Of a stretch of 64,000 bases of DNA, positions 13,301-25,064 are shown one piece after another. The position numbers and the translations under genes are program-made. Position 1 is the first letter of the stretch; the number at the start of each line of letters is the position of its first letter. This DNA comes from Lingula anatina (lineage: Eukaryota > Brachiopoda > Lingulata > Lingulida > Lingulidae): assembly GCF_001039355.2 (NCBI RefSeq), contig NW_019775472.1, positions 64,001 through 128,000 of the forward strand. The letters are read 5' to 3'. The notes beneath the pieces were generated by a model that worked only from the letters and a program-made list of their open reading frames with translations, did not search any database and was not told the origin of the DNA.

Positions 13301-14200
13301 GGGAAGAAAATTCAGTTCATCGTTTTCTGTATTTTGTATTATAAGAGATATCGTTTTTATTATTTTTCTTCATGTAAACAGTTGTATCAATTAACATTGC
13401 TCACTTGTTTTCAATTCCACATACATCAGACTACTAAATACATTTCTCAAACAAATCCGCTAATCTTTCTTTAAAACTCAGTACTTAAACATGTGTCAAC
13501 TGCTTCTTGTCCCTTTGTCAAATGTCATTCGAAATTGCACTAAACAGCAGCACACTTACTTTCAATCTTTATCTCATTAAGATAAAGTAGTTTATGATTC
13601 CCCTCATCGTTAACACACGCCGAAGGACTATTTTATGATTTTCTTATTCCACACACTGCAGCGACAACCCATTAAATGTCATCTTGCAAATAGCATCCAT
13701 TAGATGCCAACATCCAGACGCGTGCATGCGTCGTCAACTTCCGTTGGTGGAAATTCCGCGAGCGTACAGGATTCCCTGCAATATATCGCACACCGTGCAC
13801 GGCTTCCAGGAAATCACTATGGTTCTGATGGAGATCGCGCAGCACAGATTTTGCTTCTTACTTGTTGCATAAATGCCCAGGTTTGGCTCGATGAATAGAC
13901 GTGACATTTACCTAAGGCAGCTATCATCTGCAAGAAGTCTTTGCGTGTGGGTTGGTTGGTTAGATTACCGGGGACCGAGACAGAAAATACCACTGTTGTT
14001 CTCCCAGGTCTACATTGATATCATCCTCGTAGAAATTAGCGACAAATAATCACATACTGTAAGGAAACACATGTATTTAAAAAAACAGTGACTGGTTACC
14101 TACTTTTTGGCATTAATGCGGGTATATAAAGCGACACGATGAGACAACGGCTCGCGGAAGATTGTATTACTCTTACGGTCATTATTCTTTATTCCTGTAG

Positions 14201-14480
14201 GCAGCAGGCGAAAGCAGCAGCCAAGATCCGTTAAGGCAAACGGCGGTATGTTTGGCACAGCTGGGAGATCGGCAGCACGCAGACGATCTTCACTAGCTGG
14301 TTTAAACAACTACAGTCCGTCCCTGTTCACAAGACAACTTGGGAATGTCCCCGAGGGCGCAGACGCGGGCGTCGCGTACCGGTCTATGCAAAGAAGAAGA
14401 GCGGTCAACACATCGGATTTACGCACATGTGCCCTCGTACAAACCAAACTCAAGACGCTCAAAAACTCCCCTTATCATGG
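14201..14480 (+). CDS. Candidate basic internal exon, unknown gene
   Basis: A good acceptor (pyrimidine-rich tract ending TTCCTGTAG at 14200) and a perfect donor (GTAAGT at 14481) bound a 280-nt segment open in one frame. It enters in phase 1 and leaves in phase 2. The encoded stretch is Arg/Ser-rich and basic, with runs such as AGRSAARRRSSLAG and a C-terminal LVQTKLKTLKNSPYHG. Its GC content is clearly above the flanks. An internal ATG at 14248 could serve as a start if this were a first exon, but the acceptor argues for an internal one. The phase fits the exon at 4295-4364. No domain is recognised. No continuing phase-2 exon was found with confidence. Confidence 0.45.
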
Positions 14481-14535
14481 GTAAGTATAAGCAATTGCTT
14501 TTGATTTGGTTGACAGTCATTTATATGTATATTAA

Positions 14536-14705
14536 TAAGATTACACTACAGTAACGAAGATAAAAAGGGAAAATTTTTTTTTTCGTGTGTCTGGATCTTG
14601 AAACCCTGTTTTTCAAATCAAAACGGTTGATTTTAGTCATGTAAACACTGTCAAATGCCTCCTGTGACATACAGTAACCTTACGTGTAGGTTGATATGAT
14701 ACTTC
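14536..14705. repeat. Tandem duplication, copy 1
   Basis: Pairs with 14712-14909. Both carry GATAAAAAGGGAAA, CGTGTGT, GGATCTTGAAACC, CATGTAAACACTGT, GTGACATACAGTAACC and GTAGGTTGATAT in the same order. Copy 1 has only two to three GT units where copy 2 has about 18. Confidence 0.85.
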
Positions 14706-14711
14706 TAGTAT

Positions 14712-14752
14712 TAAGATTACAGTAACAAAGATAAAAAGGGAAAGTATTTTTT

Positions 14753-14792
<40 letters not shown>

Positions 14793-14909
14793 ATCTTGAA
14801 ACCATTTGTTTTTTAAAGCACCTTGCTTGATTCTTGTCATGTAAACACTGTATAATGCATCCCGTGACATACAGTAACCCTACATGTAGGTTGATATATA
14901 TGACACTTC
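14712..14909. repeat. Tandem duplication, copy 2, with (GT)18 expansion at 14755-14790
   Basis: Same order of blocks as copy 1, but the GT tract has expanded to 18 units. Begins 231 bases downstream of the donor of the 14201 exon. Confidence 0.85.
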
Positions 14910-16023
14910 GCGTCTTTTCTGCCCTTAAGTAAGAAAAAAGGGCTCACCTACACTTTCATAAAGGCGGTCAATACATCAACCTAGATTAAAACCCGACCAA
15001 GGCAAAGTATGCCTTCTGAGTGCCATAGAATACATGTAGAACCTGGAATTGTTTTTTTAGTAAAAATAAATAGTGCTTGCTATTTCAAAGGAAATATATT
15101 TACACGTTTTGCATTTTGCTAAAAAAAAATCCCTAAAAAGGTAAAATGCATGTTCATTTTTTGCAGCCACAGAAAAAAATTAAGACAGTCATGGACTGAT
15201 TTTGGGGGAGTATTTGTGTAATATTTCTATAAAGAAGGATACCAATGCACTTGTTCAAATCTAACAAAATAAGAAGAACATAAATATTTAATTGATCGAA
15301 ATTGCATGTTTGAAGTTGAAAGTACACACAGAATGAAGTATACAGGTAGTAGACTGTGACTGACTAAACGAACACAATCCCGATCATATTGCATTGACTT
15401 ACAGGGAAACAAAGGGAGCCATGCGGCAATCTATTTTTCATCTTTTTCAGCGTTTCAGTTGTTGATGAATTACTACCAAACAGGTTACACAAAGAAGCAA
15501 TTATGGAAAGAATCTCGGTTAAAACATTATAGCTTCTCGCTTGTTGCAGATGCCGGTGTTCTGAAATGTATTATGGTGGCCTATTTACACCGTAATTGTT
15601 TGCATTAGTAGGCTTTGTATTTCTTTTTATACTTTCCGTAAATGGTCAACTCTTATCAAATGTCCATGCTACCGTTAGTAAAACGCGTTTTCCGCTATAA
15701 AACCAGGTGCTTTGTAGTGAATTTCAAGCCGAATTGTTTGCATAAAATGGATTAGAACCCATATACGGTACTTTCCTTTTGGTGACCAATGCCAACTTTT
15801 GAAAACTCAGATACATCAAGCTGAAAAAAAGCTTCTGAATGGGGTTGGAAGTTGAACTTATCTTAGCCAGTAAACCCTTCATACGCCCTGAAAAGGAGGA
15901 AATTATTACAGCGTTGCAAAATAGGTGACAAAGATCCATCATACGCGTGTTCAGAGAGATGTTGATATTTGTCACGTGATTTGAAAAAACTAAAAAAAAG
16001 CATTCCGAGACATCCGCCAAAAC
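14910..16023. other. No gene seen
   Basis: AT-rich; only short frames. A 98-codon - strand frame at 15724-16020 has no supporting signals. Confidence 0.4.
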
Positions 16024-16203
16024 AAATAATTCACAAGCAATTTACCTTTATTTAATAAGTGGATCATCACCAAAATGTAATCTCTTTTAAGTTACCCCAT
16101 TTTGTGACCTATCCTTTTCATCACAACCTATCCGTAGCTTTTTGAGTCAGGCTGGTAAGGAACAGACGGAGGTGAAAACATAACCTCCTCGACAGAGGTA
16201 ATA
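16024..16203 (-). repeat. Interspersed repeat, reverse copy
   Basis: The reverse complement aligns with 10857-11041 through GGTTATGTTTTCACCTCC, ACTCAAAAAGCTACGGATAG, ATGGGGTAACTTAAA and TTTTGGTGATGAT. The two copies lie about 5 kb apart in opposite orientation. Confidence 0.7.
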
Positions 16204-16233
16204 ACAGTTCGCGTTAAGCCATGCGCAGTAGAG

Positions 16234-16448
16234 CCCCCTTTACACTGGACGGCGTCCTTTTTGCGTCCTGTAGTACGGCACCATTTGGGAATAAAAAAAA
16301 TGATACTTTACGTGCCGACAACTGGCCAAAATTGAGCATTCATTTTGCAACCAAAGCTATGCTTGTGTCTCCTTTCTACGACCACAGTTATGCCAGTTTC
16401 ATGGTGGCACAAAGGACGCATAAAGAAAGCCGTCCAGTGTAAAGGGGG
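16234..16448. mobile_element. MITE family A, copy 1
   Basis: A perfect 20-bp terminal inverted repeat (CCCCCTTTACACTGGACGGC and its complement) bounds 215 bp. The interior shares ACTTTACGTGCCGACAACTG with copy 2. Flanking TAG/TAA trinucleotides hint at a 3-bp target duplication, but the exact ends are ambiguous. No transposase. It causes a false NPPLHWTAFF-type frame on the - strand. Confidence 0.9.
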
Positions 16449-17217
16449 TTTAAGGAAAATGATGATCTTACAGAAGTTGACTTGACTTTTGCGAAAATAA
16501 ACCACAAATGCATTACACCACGTAACATAATAAAAAGGAAATGTATATAATTCTCTTTTTTCCAATTTGTTTTCCTTTAAAGCGTAGCATACATCATCCA
16601 GCTTGATCTCAAATGTCAATGATTACTTAGAAACCACGGCGCCCCTGAGAGACACGGGTATTTCAGATAAAAACGGCTGTTTTCTCGTTTACCGTCCTTT
16701 ATTCTTCGTCTGTTATTGCCCTAAATCACAAAATTGCTCATACCCAGACAGAGCGGTTGTGATTAACCGCCGCACTGTTGCGACAAGAAAAGGGCAATTG
16801 TTGCCTTAGACATGTGGCCGTAGTGAGGTAAAACTGCCTTAAGTGACATAAACTAAACCATTACCAGTCCCCATAAATGTCGTATATCTGATCCATTAGG
16901 AAACATACTTCCCTTCTTTACCATGCCTTTATGAAAACCTCTTTCGTATTGCTCTGGTGCCTCTCACGGCCTGCGTTTAATATGTGATCTTACGTGTCCC
17001 TAGTGTGGCCCTTTAAAGATTATCCGGGGTACAAGATTGGGTCATAAATCTTCCTCCATTTCGTGGAGAAGAAATGCTCACGGTGTTTTGTATGGCACGT
17101 GGACTAAACGGTGCGCCATTTTTTTTTTTTTTTTTGAAGTTGGCAAGAGCGATGCGACATGATACTGCCTACATCTTTTCAATGAGATTGAAAATCGATT
17201 GAAAACGGATGGAGCGG

Positions 17218-18498
17218 CAATTCATTTGCTTCACACAGGTGTTGACAACCAACTGTAATAAAGACCGTATGCATGCTTGCTGAAGTAATCATATTTTTCA
17301 TGCATGGCTCTAATGTAAAGGTTTAACCCGTCTTGAAACCGCTGCACTGTGAATAAAAGGATAACAGAGATGTGTGGTAATGGCTTTTGACATTTTTGTG
17401 CCTTGGTTCAAACAACAGACTTCCATTTGAATTGTAAGGCGCGTCAGCTACGGAAATATTTGATTTATCGTCGTATACAATTCGGGCCAACTATAAAGAC
17501 ACTTCGAATCAGTTTGTTTCATTTTAAGATTTTGCGAATGCGATGCCATTCAATTCTTAACCATTTTCCTCATAATCAAATCAGCTCCAGTCAATTACAG
17601 AGGCACGCCGTCTGTTGTAATAGCGCATCATAATTAAGGACAGCTGCGTATTCAACTTGCAAACTTACACAGCCATGAAAGCTAAACCGAACCTCAAATC
17701 TTTTGTTGACGCTTGCAATGATTTGCTACTAGGATTTCATGTTTACTCATATTGCAATACATTTATAGCTACATTGAGATGACATTGGCGTGAAATGCAT
17801 GCATTTCAATATTTCCGAGTTAGTCAGTATTTTATTTATTTATCAGTTTTCATTTATTGGTGTTTTTCTGTAATTTGTCGTTGCGCGGCGAGAAATGCTC
17901 CGATTGCGTAAGATCAAGAACTCGACTAATATAGTGTCACATTGTACAGTACCAGTAAAACAGCAAATGTACAGGTTGTACAGGTACTTCATGCATTCTG
18001 CAAAAGGCAATTATCCTTAAGAAGGGGTAAAGGATTGGTACTCACGCCTCCTGCAACCGCTTAAGGTTTTAATTTGTCTATATCTTAAAATTATATGGCG
18101 CGTTATGACGTTAATTAAAGACTCGTGGATCTTGAATGAAGCCTCGTTGGGAAGTTAGATTGGCGAAAAGATGGGCTACTTGGGCGGAAGAGTGAAAGAC
18201 CTTAATTTGCTCTATAAAAATGTGCTCCAATAACTTGCCTTTTGTTATGTCTACGTGATTTACGTGTTGTTAAAATCGTGAATATTTAAACTAATAGTGT
18301 GATCCTTTGACATCAACAAGCTGTTCAGAAATCAAGCAAAACAAACCAAAAATAGTCTCAAAAGTGAGACGCATGAATATATGTGTGTGGGTGTGTGTCA
18401 GTCTGAATTCAAGTCCAGACAGATGTAATTTATCTGTATTGGATAATATGTGTGCATAGAAAAACAGTACCCCAGCCAGCCATAATACATTCCTTCTA
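17218..18498. repeat. 1.3-kb tandem duplication, copy 1
   Basis: Begins CAATTCATTTGCTTCACACA and ends ACATTCCTTCTA. It matches 18525-19846 almost throughout with scattered substitutions and three short gaps relative to copy 2. A 60-70-codon frame is shared by both copies merely because of the duplication. No gene recognised. Confidence 0.95.
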
Positions 18499-18521
18499 CA
18501 CTATAGCTAATAAGTCCCCGG

Positions 18522-18522
18522 N
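18522..18522. other. Single ambiguous base (N) at the duplication junction
   Basis: The only N in the window. It lies three bases before copy 2 begins, pointing to a scaffold or contig join. Confidence 0.95.
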
Positions 18523-18524
18523 GA

Positions 18525-19846
18525 CAATTCATTTGCTTCACACAGGTGTCGACAACCAACTGTAATAAAGACCGTATGCATGCTTGCTGAAATAATCATA
18601 TTTTTCATGCATGGCTCTAATGTAAAGGTTTAACCCGTCTTGAAACCGCTGCACTGTGAATAAAAGGATAACAGAGATGTGTGGTAATGGCTTTTGACAT
18701 TTTTGTGCCTTGGTTCAAACAACAGACTTCCATTTGTAACATGCTTTGAATTGTAAGGCGCGTCAGCTACGGAAATATTTGATTTATCGTTGTATACAAT
18801 TCTGGCCAACTATAAAGACACTTCGAATCAGTTTGTTTCATTTTAAGATTTTGCGAATGCGATGCCATTCAATTCTTATCCATTTTCCTCATAATCAAAT
18901 CAGCTCCAGTCAATTACAGAGGCACGCCGTCTGTTGTAATAGCGCATCATAATTAAGGACAGCTGCGTATTCAACTTGCAAACTCACACAGCCATGAAAG
19001 CTAAACCGAACCTCAAATCTTTTGTTGACGCTTGCAATGATTTGCTACTAGGATTTCATGTTTACTCATATTGCAATACATTTATAGCTACATTGAGATG
19101 ACAGTGGCGTGAAACGCATGCATTTCAATATTTCCGAGTTAATCAGTATTTTATTTATTTATCAGTTTTCATTTATTGGTGTTTTTCTGTAATTTGTTGT
19201 TGCGCGGCGAGAAATGCTTCGATTGCATAAGATCAAAAACTCGACGGAATTCTACGTTTATGATGTACTAATTTAGTGTTACATTATACCAGTAAAACAG
19301 CAAATTTACAGATTGTACAGGTACTTCATGCATTCTGCAAATGGCAATTATCCTCACGATATTAAGAAGGGGTAAAGGATTGTTACTCACGCCTCCTGCA
19401 TCCGCCTAAGGTTTTAATTTGTCTACATCTTAAAATTATATGGCGCGAAATAACGTTAATTAAAGACTCGTGGATCTTGAATGAAGCTTCGTTGGGAAGT
19501 TAGATTGGCGAAAAGATGGGCTACTTGAGCGGAAGAGTGAAAGACCTTAATTTGTTCTACAAAAATGTGCTCCAATAACTTGCCTTTTGCTGATTCTACG
19601 TGATTTACATGGAATGTTGTTAAAATTATGAATATAAACTAATGGTGTTATCCTTTGACATCGACAAGCTATTCGGAAATCAAGCAAAACAATCCAAAAA
19701 TAGTCTCAAAAATGAGACGCATGAATATATGTGTGTGGGTGTGTGTCAGTCTGAATTCAAGTCCAGACAGATGTAATTTATCTGTATTGGATAATATGTG
19801 TGCATAGAAAAACAGTACCCCAGCCAGCCATAATACATTCCTTCTA
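18525..19846. repeat. 1.3-kb tandem duplication, copy 2
   Basis: Same start and end words as copy 1. It carries extra TAACATGCTTTG-type (about 18739), GGAATTCTACGTTTATGATG-type (about 19246) and CACGATAT-type (about 19355) segments absent from copy 1. Confidence 0.95.
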
Positions 19847-21439
19847 TTTCAAAACCTTATTACAACCCTGAAGCAATGCTGACAAACTAATTAGAAAGCT
19901 AATAAAACGGAAAACACGGAGCTTGGTGCTGCAGTTAGTGGTATTGTGTTTCTATATTAATATTTCCAAAATGTTCAAGTTACAGTTTTTGGATAATCTC
20001 AAATAAACAGAAAGGTAATTATATTGTATGTTTTGCCTAACTGGGTTTTATATCGCTCAGTCGAGATTTTAATTGGCATTTCGCCGGGGCAGATTATGTA
20101 GGTATACTAACCTGCTTGGATTTGAACTTTGACTAAGTCAAATATACATTAAATAGCACTTAAAAATTCAGAACAACAGAAAGTAGCAAATTATCACCGA
20201 TTATCTGAGTTTGACCTTTAAATAAGCTGTCATATTGAGATCTAGGTTTTCAGATAGTGAACTATCCTTTCATGTTTTTTTAGCTCTCCATAAATTAAAA
20301 AGTTTCCCAGATGCCAAGCTATGTTAGTTACTCCATATAAATCAAATAATGCTATTTCTTAGAAGGTGTTTTTCGTCATATGTTTTTTTTCAACAGTTGA
20401 GATGAAGTCGAGATAAAGATGCGCCAATTGTCTTTGAGTGTCCTTGGCTGAGTCTGTTTCTCCATCTTGACTATCACTCGTTGCGTTACCACATACCATC
20501 TCTTCTTTATTCTTCGTAAACGTTATTATATTTAAGTGTGTTTTGAACTCACTTCTTTGCCTGGTCAATATATACGGAAGAGTTCATCCAAATTTCCTCA
20601 GATACTCTTTGGGTCTTCTTTAAATATTTACACTACATTTACACTGGTACATCGCAGACACGCAGACACACTGGTGCCCTCTCCACTGCAATATACGCCC
20701 CAAAATTGCAGAGAAACTTTAAAATCTTCTATACTGGAATCATATACATTGCGTTCGCGTCTACACCATTGTTGGTTCTTTGCTTGCCCCTGCTTTGACA
20801 GATGCAACGCAATCACTTGTCAATATGAAGCAGTTCAATCATTGCGGTAGTTGTGATCATTGCATCTGTAGTTTAAAGGTTAATTATCTACACTGGATTA
20901 AAAACAGGGAAAACAGGAAAAAAATATCAGTTACGCCCCCTTTTGTTGTCATGAAATATGATTATGGGATGTTTAACTGTAGACATACACTGCGTAGAAT
21001 AGTGAAATTATTAATTAAAGAAGCACAGATACCTAATGTACAAGAATAGAAAGAATAATTGACACAAAATGATATTCTAACACCAAGGCAAATCATAAAT
21101 AGCAAAGGCAAAGTCCGCCACTTATAACTGTGACGAGAGCATGTACTTCGAAAAAATTGGCAAACTCTAACAAAGATACTCTAAAAGTATTTAACCATAA
21201 TGGGATGCCTTCCCGGTAGATTTGGCACATGCACACTCATCCAAAAAAAAAATCCACCGGTGAACTCACATATAAAAGTGGTCAGCCTTTCAAATATACG
21301 TCCTCTGGTCATGTTCAAACATGACATATCGTACATGTATGTGAAGAGAAAGAGATCATTTACTGGTAATATCATAACGAAGATTAAATCTATCAAGATA
21401 AGTGGAAGGAGAGGCGGGAGGTGGGAGATGTGCCAAGTC
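19847..21439. other. No gene seen
   Basis: Short frames on both strands. The - strand frame at 20359-20568 contains a polar stretch (NATSDSQDGETDSAKDTQRQ) that looks somewhat coding but has no clear acceptor or poly(A) signal. Confidence 0.35.
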
Positions 21440-21609
21440 CCGGTGTAATGGAACTGAGTGTCCGTGTAATAGAAAGTCCACCCTCCATTTAGATATAATG
21501 GTTAGGGTTAGCCTGACCTAAGTGGGTCAAAATGTAGGGCGAGACTTACCTGTATAAATGAATGGGAAGCGGACTGATTCTCGGGTGACTTTCTGCCACG
21601 TTACACAGG
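21440..21609. mobile_element. MITE family B, copy 1, with telomere-like core
   Basis: Ends CCGGTGTAA / TTACACAGG with longer imperfect inverted arms (GAGTGTCC, AAAGTCC and complements). The core contains GGTTAGGGTTAG and TGACCTAAGTGGGTCA. An AGT on each side of CCCGGTGTAA...TTACACAGGG may be a 3-bp target duplication. 170 bp, no coding. Confidence 0.8.
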
Positions 21610-22093
21610 GAGTGCAAACCACTTTTTTGTTATCTATTCTAAGTCACTGGCCGGGATTAGACAATATCTCTAAGTTGTTTAATGTAGGTGTTGACGAAGG
21701 GGTAATAGTCAAGTTTCATTTAAGTCAGGCGTTAAGTATTGACTTTTGCTAGAACATTGGTAAAATTACAGACGATGCCGTCCATTGCATAATGTATCGT
21801 ATTTAACCTTTCCAGATACATCGAATTGTCTAAAATTGTGTTGGAAGTTGTGACGTCAATGCGTGTATGCTTACCTGTACAAGTTGTTCTCGTGACAGCT
21901 TCACGTTATATTATAGACAATACATCCTGGACCGTAATTTCAACATATTCGGTATTAATGAGATGTTTTGTTTTCATTTATGTTTTTGTAACCAAAGCGT
22001 AGTTCTTATTCAACATGGAAATATCTGAAAATGTCAGTTCCTATTCTTGACTGAAGTAAAGTAATTAAATAAACGCTAGAAACCAAGTAGGAC

Positions 22094-22135
22094 TCCATTT
22101 ACAATTACTGCAGCCATTTACAATTACTGCAGCCA
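22094..22135. repeat. Two copies of a 20-bp unit
   Basis: CCATTTACAATTACTGCAG repeated in tandem. Confidence 0.85.
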
Positions 22136-22195
22136 TTTTTGGTCCCAAACAACTTATTTGTAGAATGAAATAATTAACTTTCATCCCGGTATAAG

Positions 22196-22369
22196 GAATC
22201 TGAGTGTCCGTGTAACAGAGAGTCCGCCCACCATAAAGTTATAATGGTTAGGGTTACCAGTAGTCTGACCTAAGTGGGTCACAATCTAGGACGAGGCTTA
22301 CATGTACCTGTAGAAATGAATGGGAAGCGGACTTTCTATCATGGGGGACACTCTGTCACTTTACACCGG
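22196..22369. mobile_element. MITE family B, copy 2
   Basis: Ends CCGGTATAA / TTACACCGG; same core words GGTTAGGGTTA, TGACCTAAGTGGGTCA and GAATGGGAAGCGGACT as copy 1, about 590 bases from it and in the same orientation. Confidence 0.85.
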
Positions 22370-22728
22370 TTTTTCGGCCTGTTCATTCAACAATTCGTAC
22401 CTTAAATAGATGGAATTTATATTTACATTGTAGTGACGCAATATGTAAATTCAACGTAAAACCTTTTACACATGTCGCCTATCTAAACTTGGACTCGCCC
22501 TGCTGCAACGTTAACATGTGTGTGAATAAGTGGCATTCCGTCTTCAAAGTGCCAGTGTCATTGTGTTTCTCCTTTGGTGAACGTAAGAACACAAATGCAA
22601 AGCAGTATGACAGTTAGGGCCTAAACATTGAAAAATACAATCATAGCTGTTGCAGACATACGCCTATTAGAGTGAAGTCTTTTGACAATCCTTATCTAAA
22701 TTGATAAAGAGCACCATTAGCAGTAAAG

Positions 22729-22947
22729 CCCCCTTTACACTGGACGGCGTCCCTTCTGCGTCCAGCAGTTCGGCCCCATTTGAGAGTTAAAGAATTATAA
22801 TACTTTACGTGCCGACAACTGGCCGATCATTGAGCATTCATTCTTATACCAAATCAATGCTCGTGCCTCCTTATTAAGACCACAGCGATGCCAAATTTCA
22901 TAGTCGCAGAAAGGACGCAGAAAGGACGCCGTCCAGTGTAAAGGGGG
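22729..22947. mobile_element. MITE family A, copy 2
   Basis: 219 bp. Terminal inverted repeats extend to about 35 bp with one mismatch (CCCCCTTTACACTGGACGGC then GTCCYTTCTGCGTCC). It is better preserved at the ends than copy 1, 6.3 kb away, and in the same orientation. Confidence 0.9.
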
Positions 22948-25064
22948 TATAACGCAATAAACAACATACAGGTGCATTTATACTTTCACGGCACCAGAAG
23001 ACTGTAACTGAGGACAACGTGTACTAGTACACGTATCTCAGTCCATCACCACTGTTTCAAAAGCGGAGCCATAGTTACAAACGGTACAAAAGTTTATGAC
23101 ATGTTTGTCAGCGAAAATGTCAGTAGTGTTTAATACAAATGCACCATTAACATGAAAATTTGATCCACAGTAACAATGATATGTGTATATTTCTGGGGGC
23201 TTGAGATAAAATTAGAAATAAAAAGGTTTCGAACTATTTACTTATTGTGTACTGAAAAAAAGATGCGAGCCTATTTTCAACTTGGAGTAGAATTACTGTA
23301 TTCGACTCTCCCAAAGACAAAACAAGTATCATGTTTTGTCACCAACAGGAAATGACGATATGTTTTCAACCAAAAGTGTAGCCCACGATTGTGGCTGCGC
23401 ACGTGCTTACATATGCTGTGGGGTGACAGATATAGAGGACACTGCGTCACAGAAAGCAAAGTCAGCTACAATTAGGGCTCAAAACCATTTCCTTTTAATA
23501 CAATAAAATACTTAATAGTTTTCTTGAAACTATCAAATCACTATTTTTTCTGTTAAAGGAGAACAAGCGCATGATACATGTCACCAAACCACATTTTTTT
23601 TTTTTTTTTGGTTTCCCTTGACCTGGGCATTCACCTTGTGAAGATATAGGCAACATTTTGATTCTCTCTTGGGATTAACTTCATGCACGACTGCCTGCGT
23701 GTCGGAGGTAAATCAACTAAAGATTGTCACTAGTACTTTTAGTACATTGCTTAACAATACCCCCGTGGCCCATTGGAGCCATTGATTAGGGTTTTCTGAT
23801 CAACATTGCTGCTGATAAACCGAAGCCTAAGATAAGGTTTTGAGTTCTTTATGGATTAGAGAAATAATTGATGAATTCCCTGGACCAATCTTAAACTCTC
23901 CTAAGGGTCTGTACTACAGCGACGGGGTACGTGTATAACAAATCTCGTTATTGTAGTGTGTGTTTACGAGGTCCCAATTCTTTGCCTGGCTGACTGTGTA
24001 GGCGGAATAAAATTCCGTGTTGTGTGGCACTCGGATGCCGCGGGTAATCCAAGGCAACTGGCACTTTGGGACTGATCTTCTGAAGAAGAGCGATGCTGAT
24101 AAGGCAATGGTATTTCACGGGACACTCAAAGCAGCGAAAAAAGGACATTTTTTTGTGAAACACGCCGATGTTATTCCCCTGGTGATGTCAAGAATCAACT
24201 TGGATGATGACTCAATTTTCCATCATACACGATAAATTGACTCAATCAAAAAAACGGAGAATTAGAAAATATACATTTTGAACGGTGTGTTACTTCTAGG
24301 ATTACGACAGTGCTGCTGGTAAATTAATTTCAAGCCAAGTAAGTGAAAACCTGGATGGCTTCCTCACATTGGACTTAGAGGAACTAAGAGGGCTTAATGA
24401 GGTACTGGTGTAAAAAAAGGGGGAGCGCATTTGTAAATGAGCACGTTGGACGCAGCGAATCACCCATCAGAAACGCACTTTGATACATTTATTTTACGAA
24501 CCAAGGAGGTTCGCTTTTCTTTTTATCATTGGCCACTACCAAGTCGTAAACTCTTTTCAAATATTACTCTCGTGTGTAAATAATAATGTGGGGAAATATT
24601 GTAAGGCTTGTGTGGAAGCTGCATTGCACATATTCCAACACATCTAAGGTTTTGGTGTTAGAATAGGTTTACTAAAAACGTTATATGACGGATACGGATA
24701 TCTTCTCCCCATCTCAATTCGCGTGGTCGTGTTCACCGCTCACTGTGTGCAGTGTATGTAATATGCCACAGGATGTCTGTCGTATCGTATGTCGACTAAA
24801 TCGTCTCCCACGCAAACCAGTTTGGTGCTGAAAGAAACTACATTGTAAGCTCACAATGGATAATGGACACAGCACATGTGCCTTTGAAAACCTCGCTTTA
24901 CCAAGCATTGGTGTCTCCTAATGGAATTTTGATAATCCTCATTATCTCTTGGAATTTATACTCCGACGTGGGCACTGAAACATTGTCAAACTGTAAAGTG
25001 TTTTTTTAATGAAAGGACGATAGCTATCATTATTATATTTTATTATTATTACTAAAACTTAAAC
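22948..25064. other. No clear gene
   Basis: Contains a T16 run (23594-23609) and the doubtful small ORF at 24032. Otherwise only short frames. Confidence 0.4.
24032..24235 (+). CDS. Small ORF, 67 residues, doubtful
   Basis: ATG at 24032 opens MPRVIQGNWHFGTDLLKKSD and continues to TAA at 24233-24235. The composition is balanced and GC is raised over the first half, which is why it is listed. It has no splice sites, known motif or poly(A) signal that would settle it. It could be a chance frame or an eroded exon. Confidence 0.2.
   Translation, partial: RMPRVIQGNWHFGTDLLKKSDADKAMVFHGTLKAAKKGHFFVKHADVIPLVMSRINLDDDSIFHHTR

Larger units (their letters stand above)
4365..14200. other. Probable intron/intergenic DNA with repeats
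   Basis: If the exons at 4295 and 14201 belong together, this is intron. It holds (TA)n tracts, A/T homopolymers, (TC)n, a TATGG satellite, an interspersed repeat and a CAGGGGCGGATCCAG MITE, each listed separately. A weak exon-like stretch at about 4645-4801 (reading ...TKSYSAYLQRRISGVVAGKL...) and one at 13704-13880 (LQYIAHRARLPGNHYGSDGD) were noted but lack good splice sites. Confidence 0.4.

Noticed and set aside
16308-16619. 103-codon minus-strand frame and the similar one at 22795-22977
   Set aside because: Both share a PPLHWTA motif only because they run through MITE family A.
17403-18952. Conserved 60-70-codon frames (NCKARQLRKYLIYR...) in two copies as a gene family
   Set aside because: The match comes from the whole 1.3-kb duplication, and identity is no higher in the frame than outside it.
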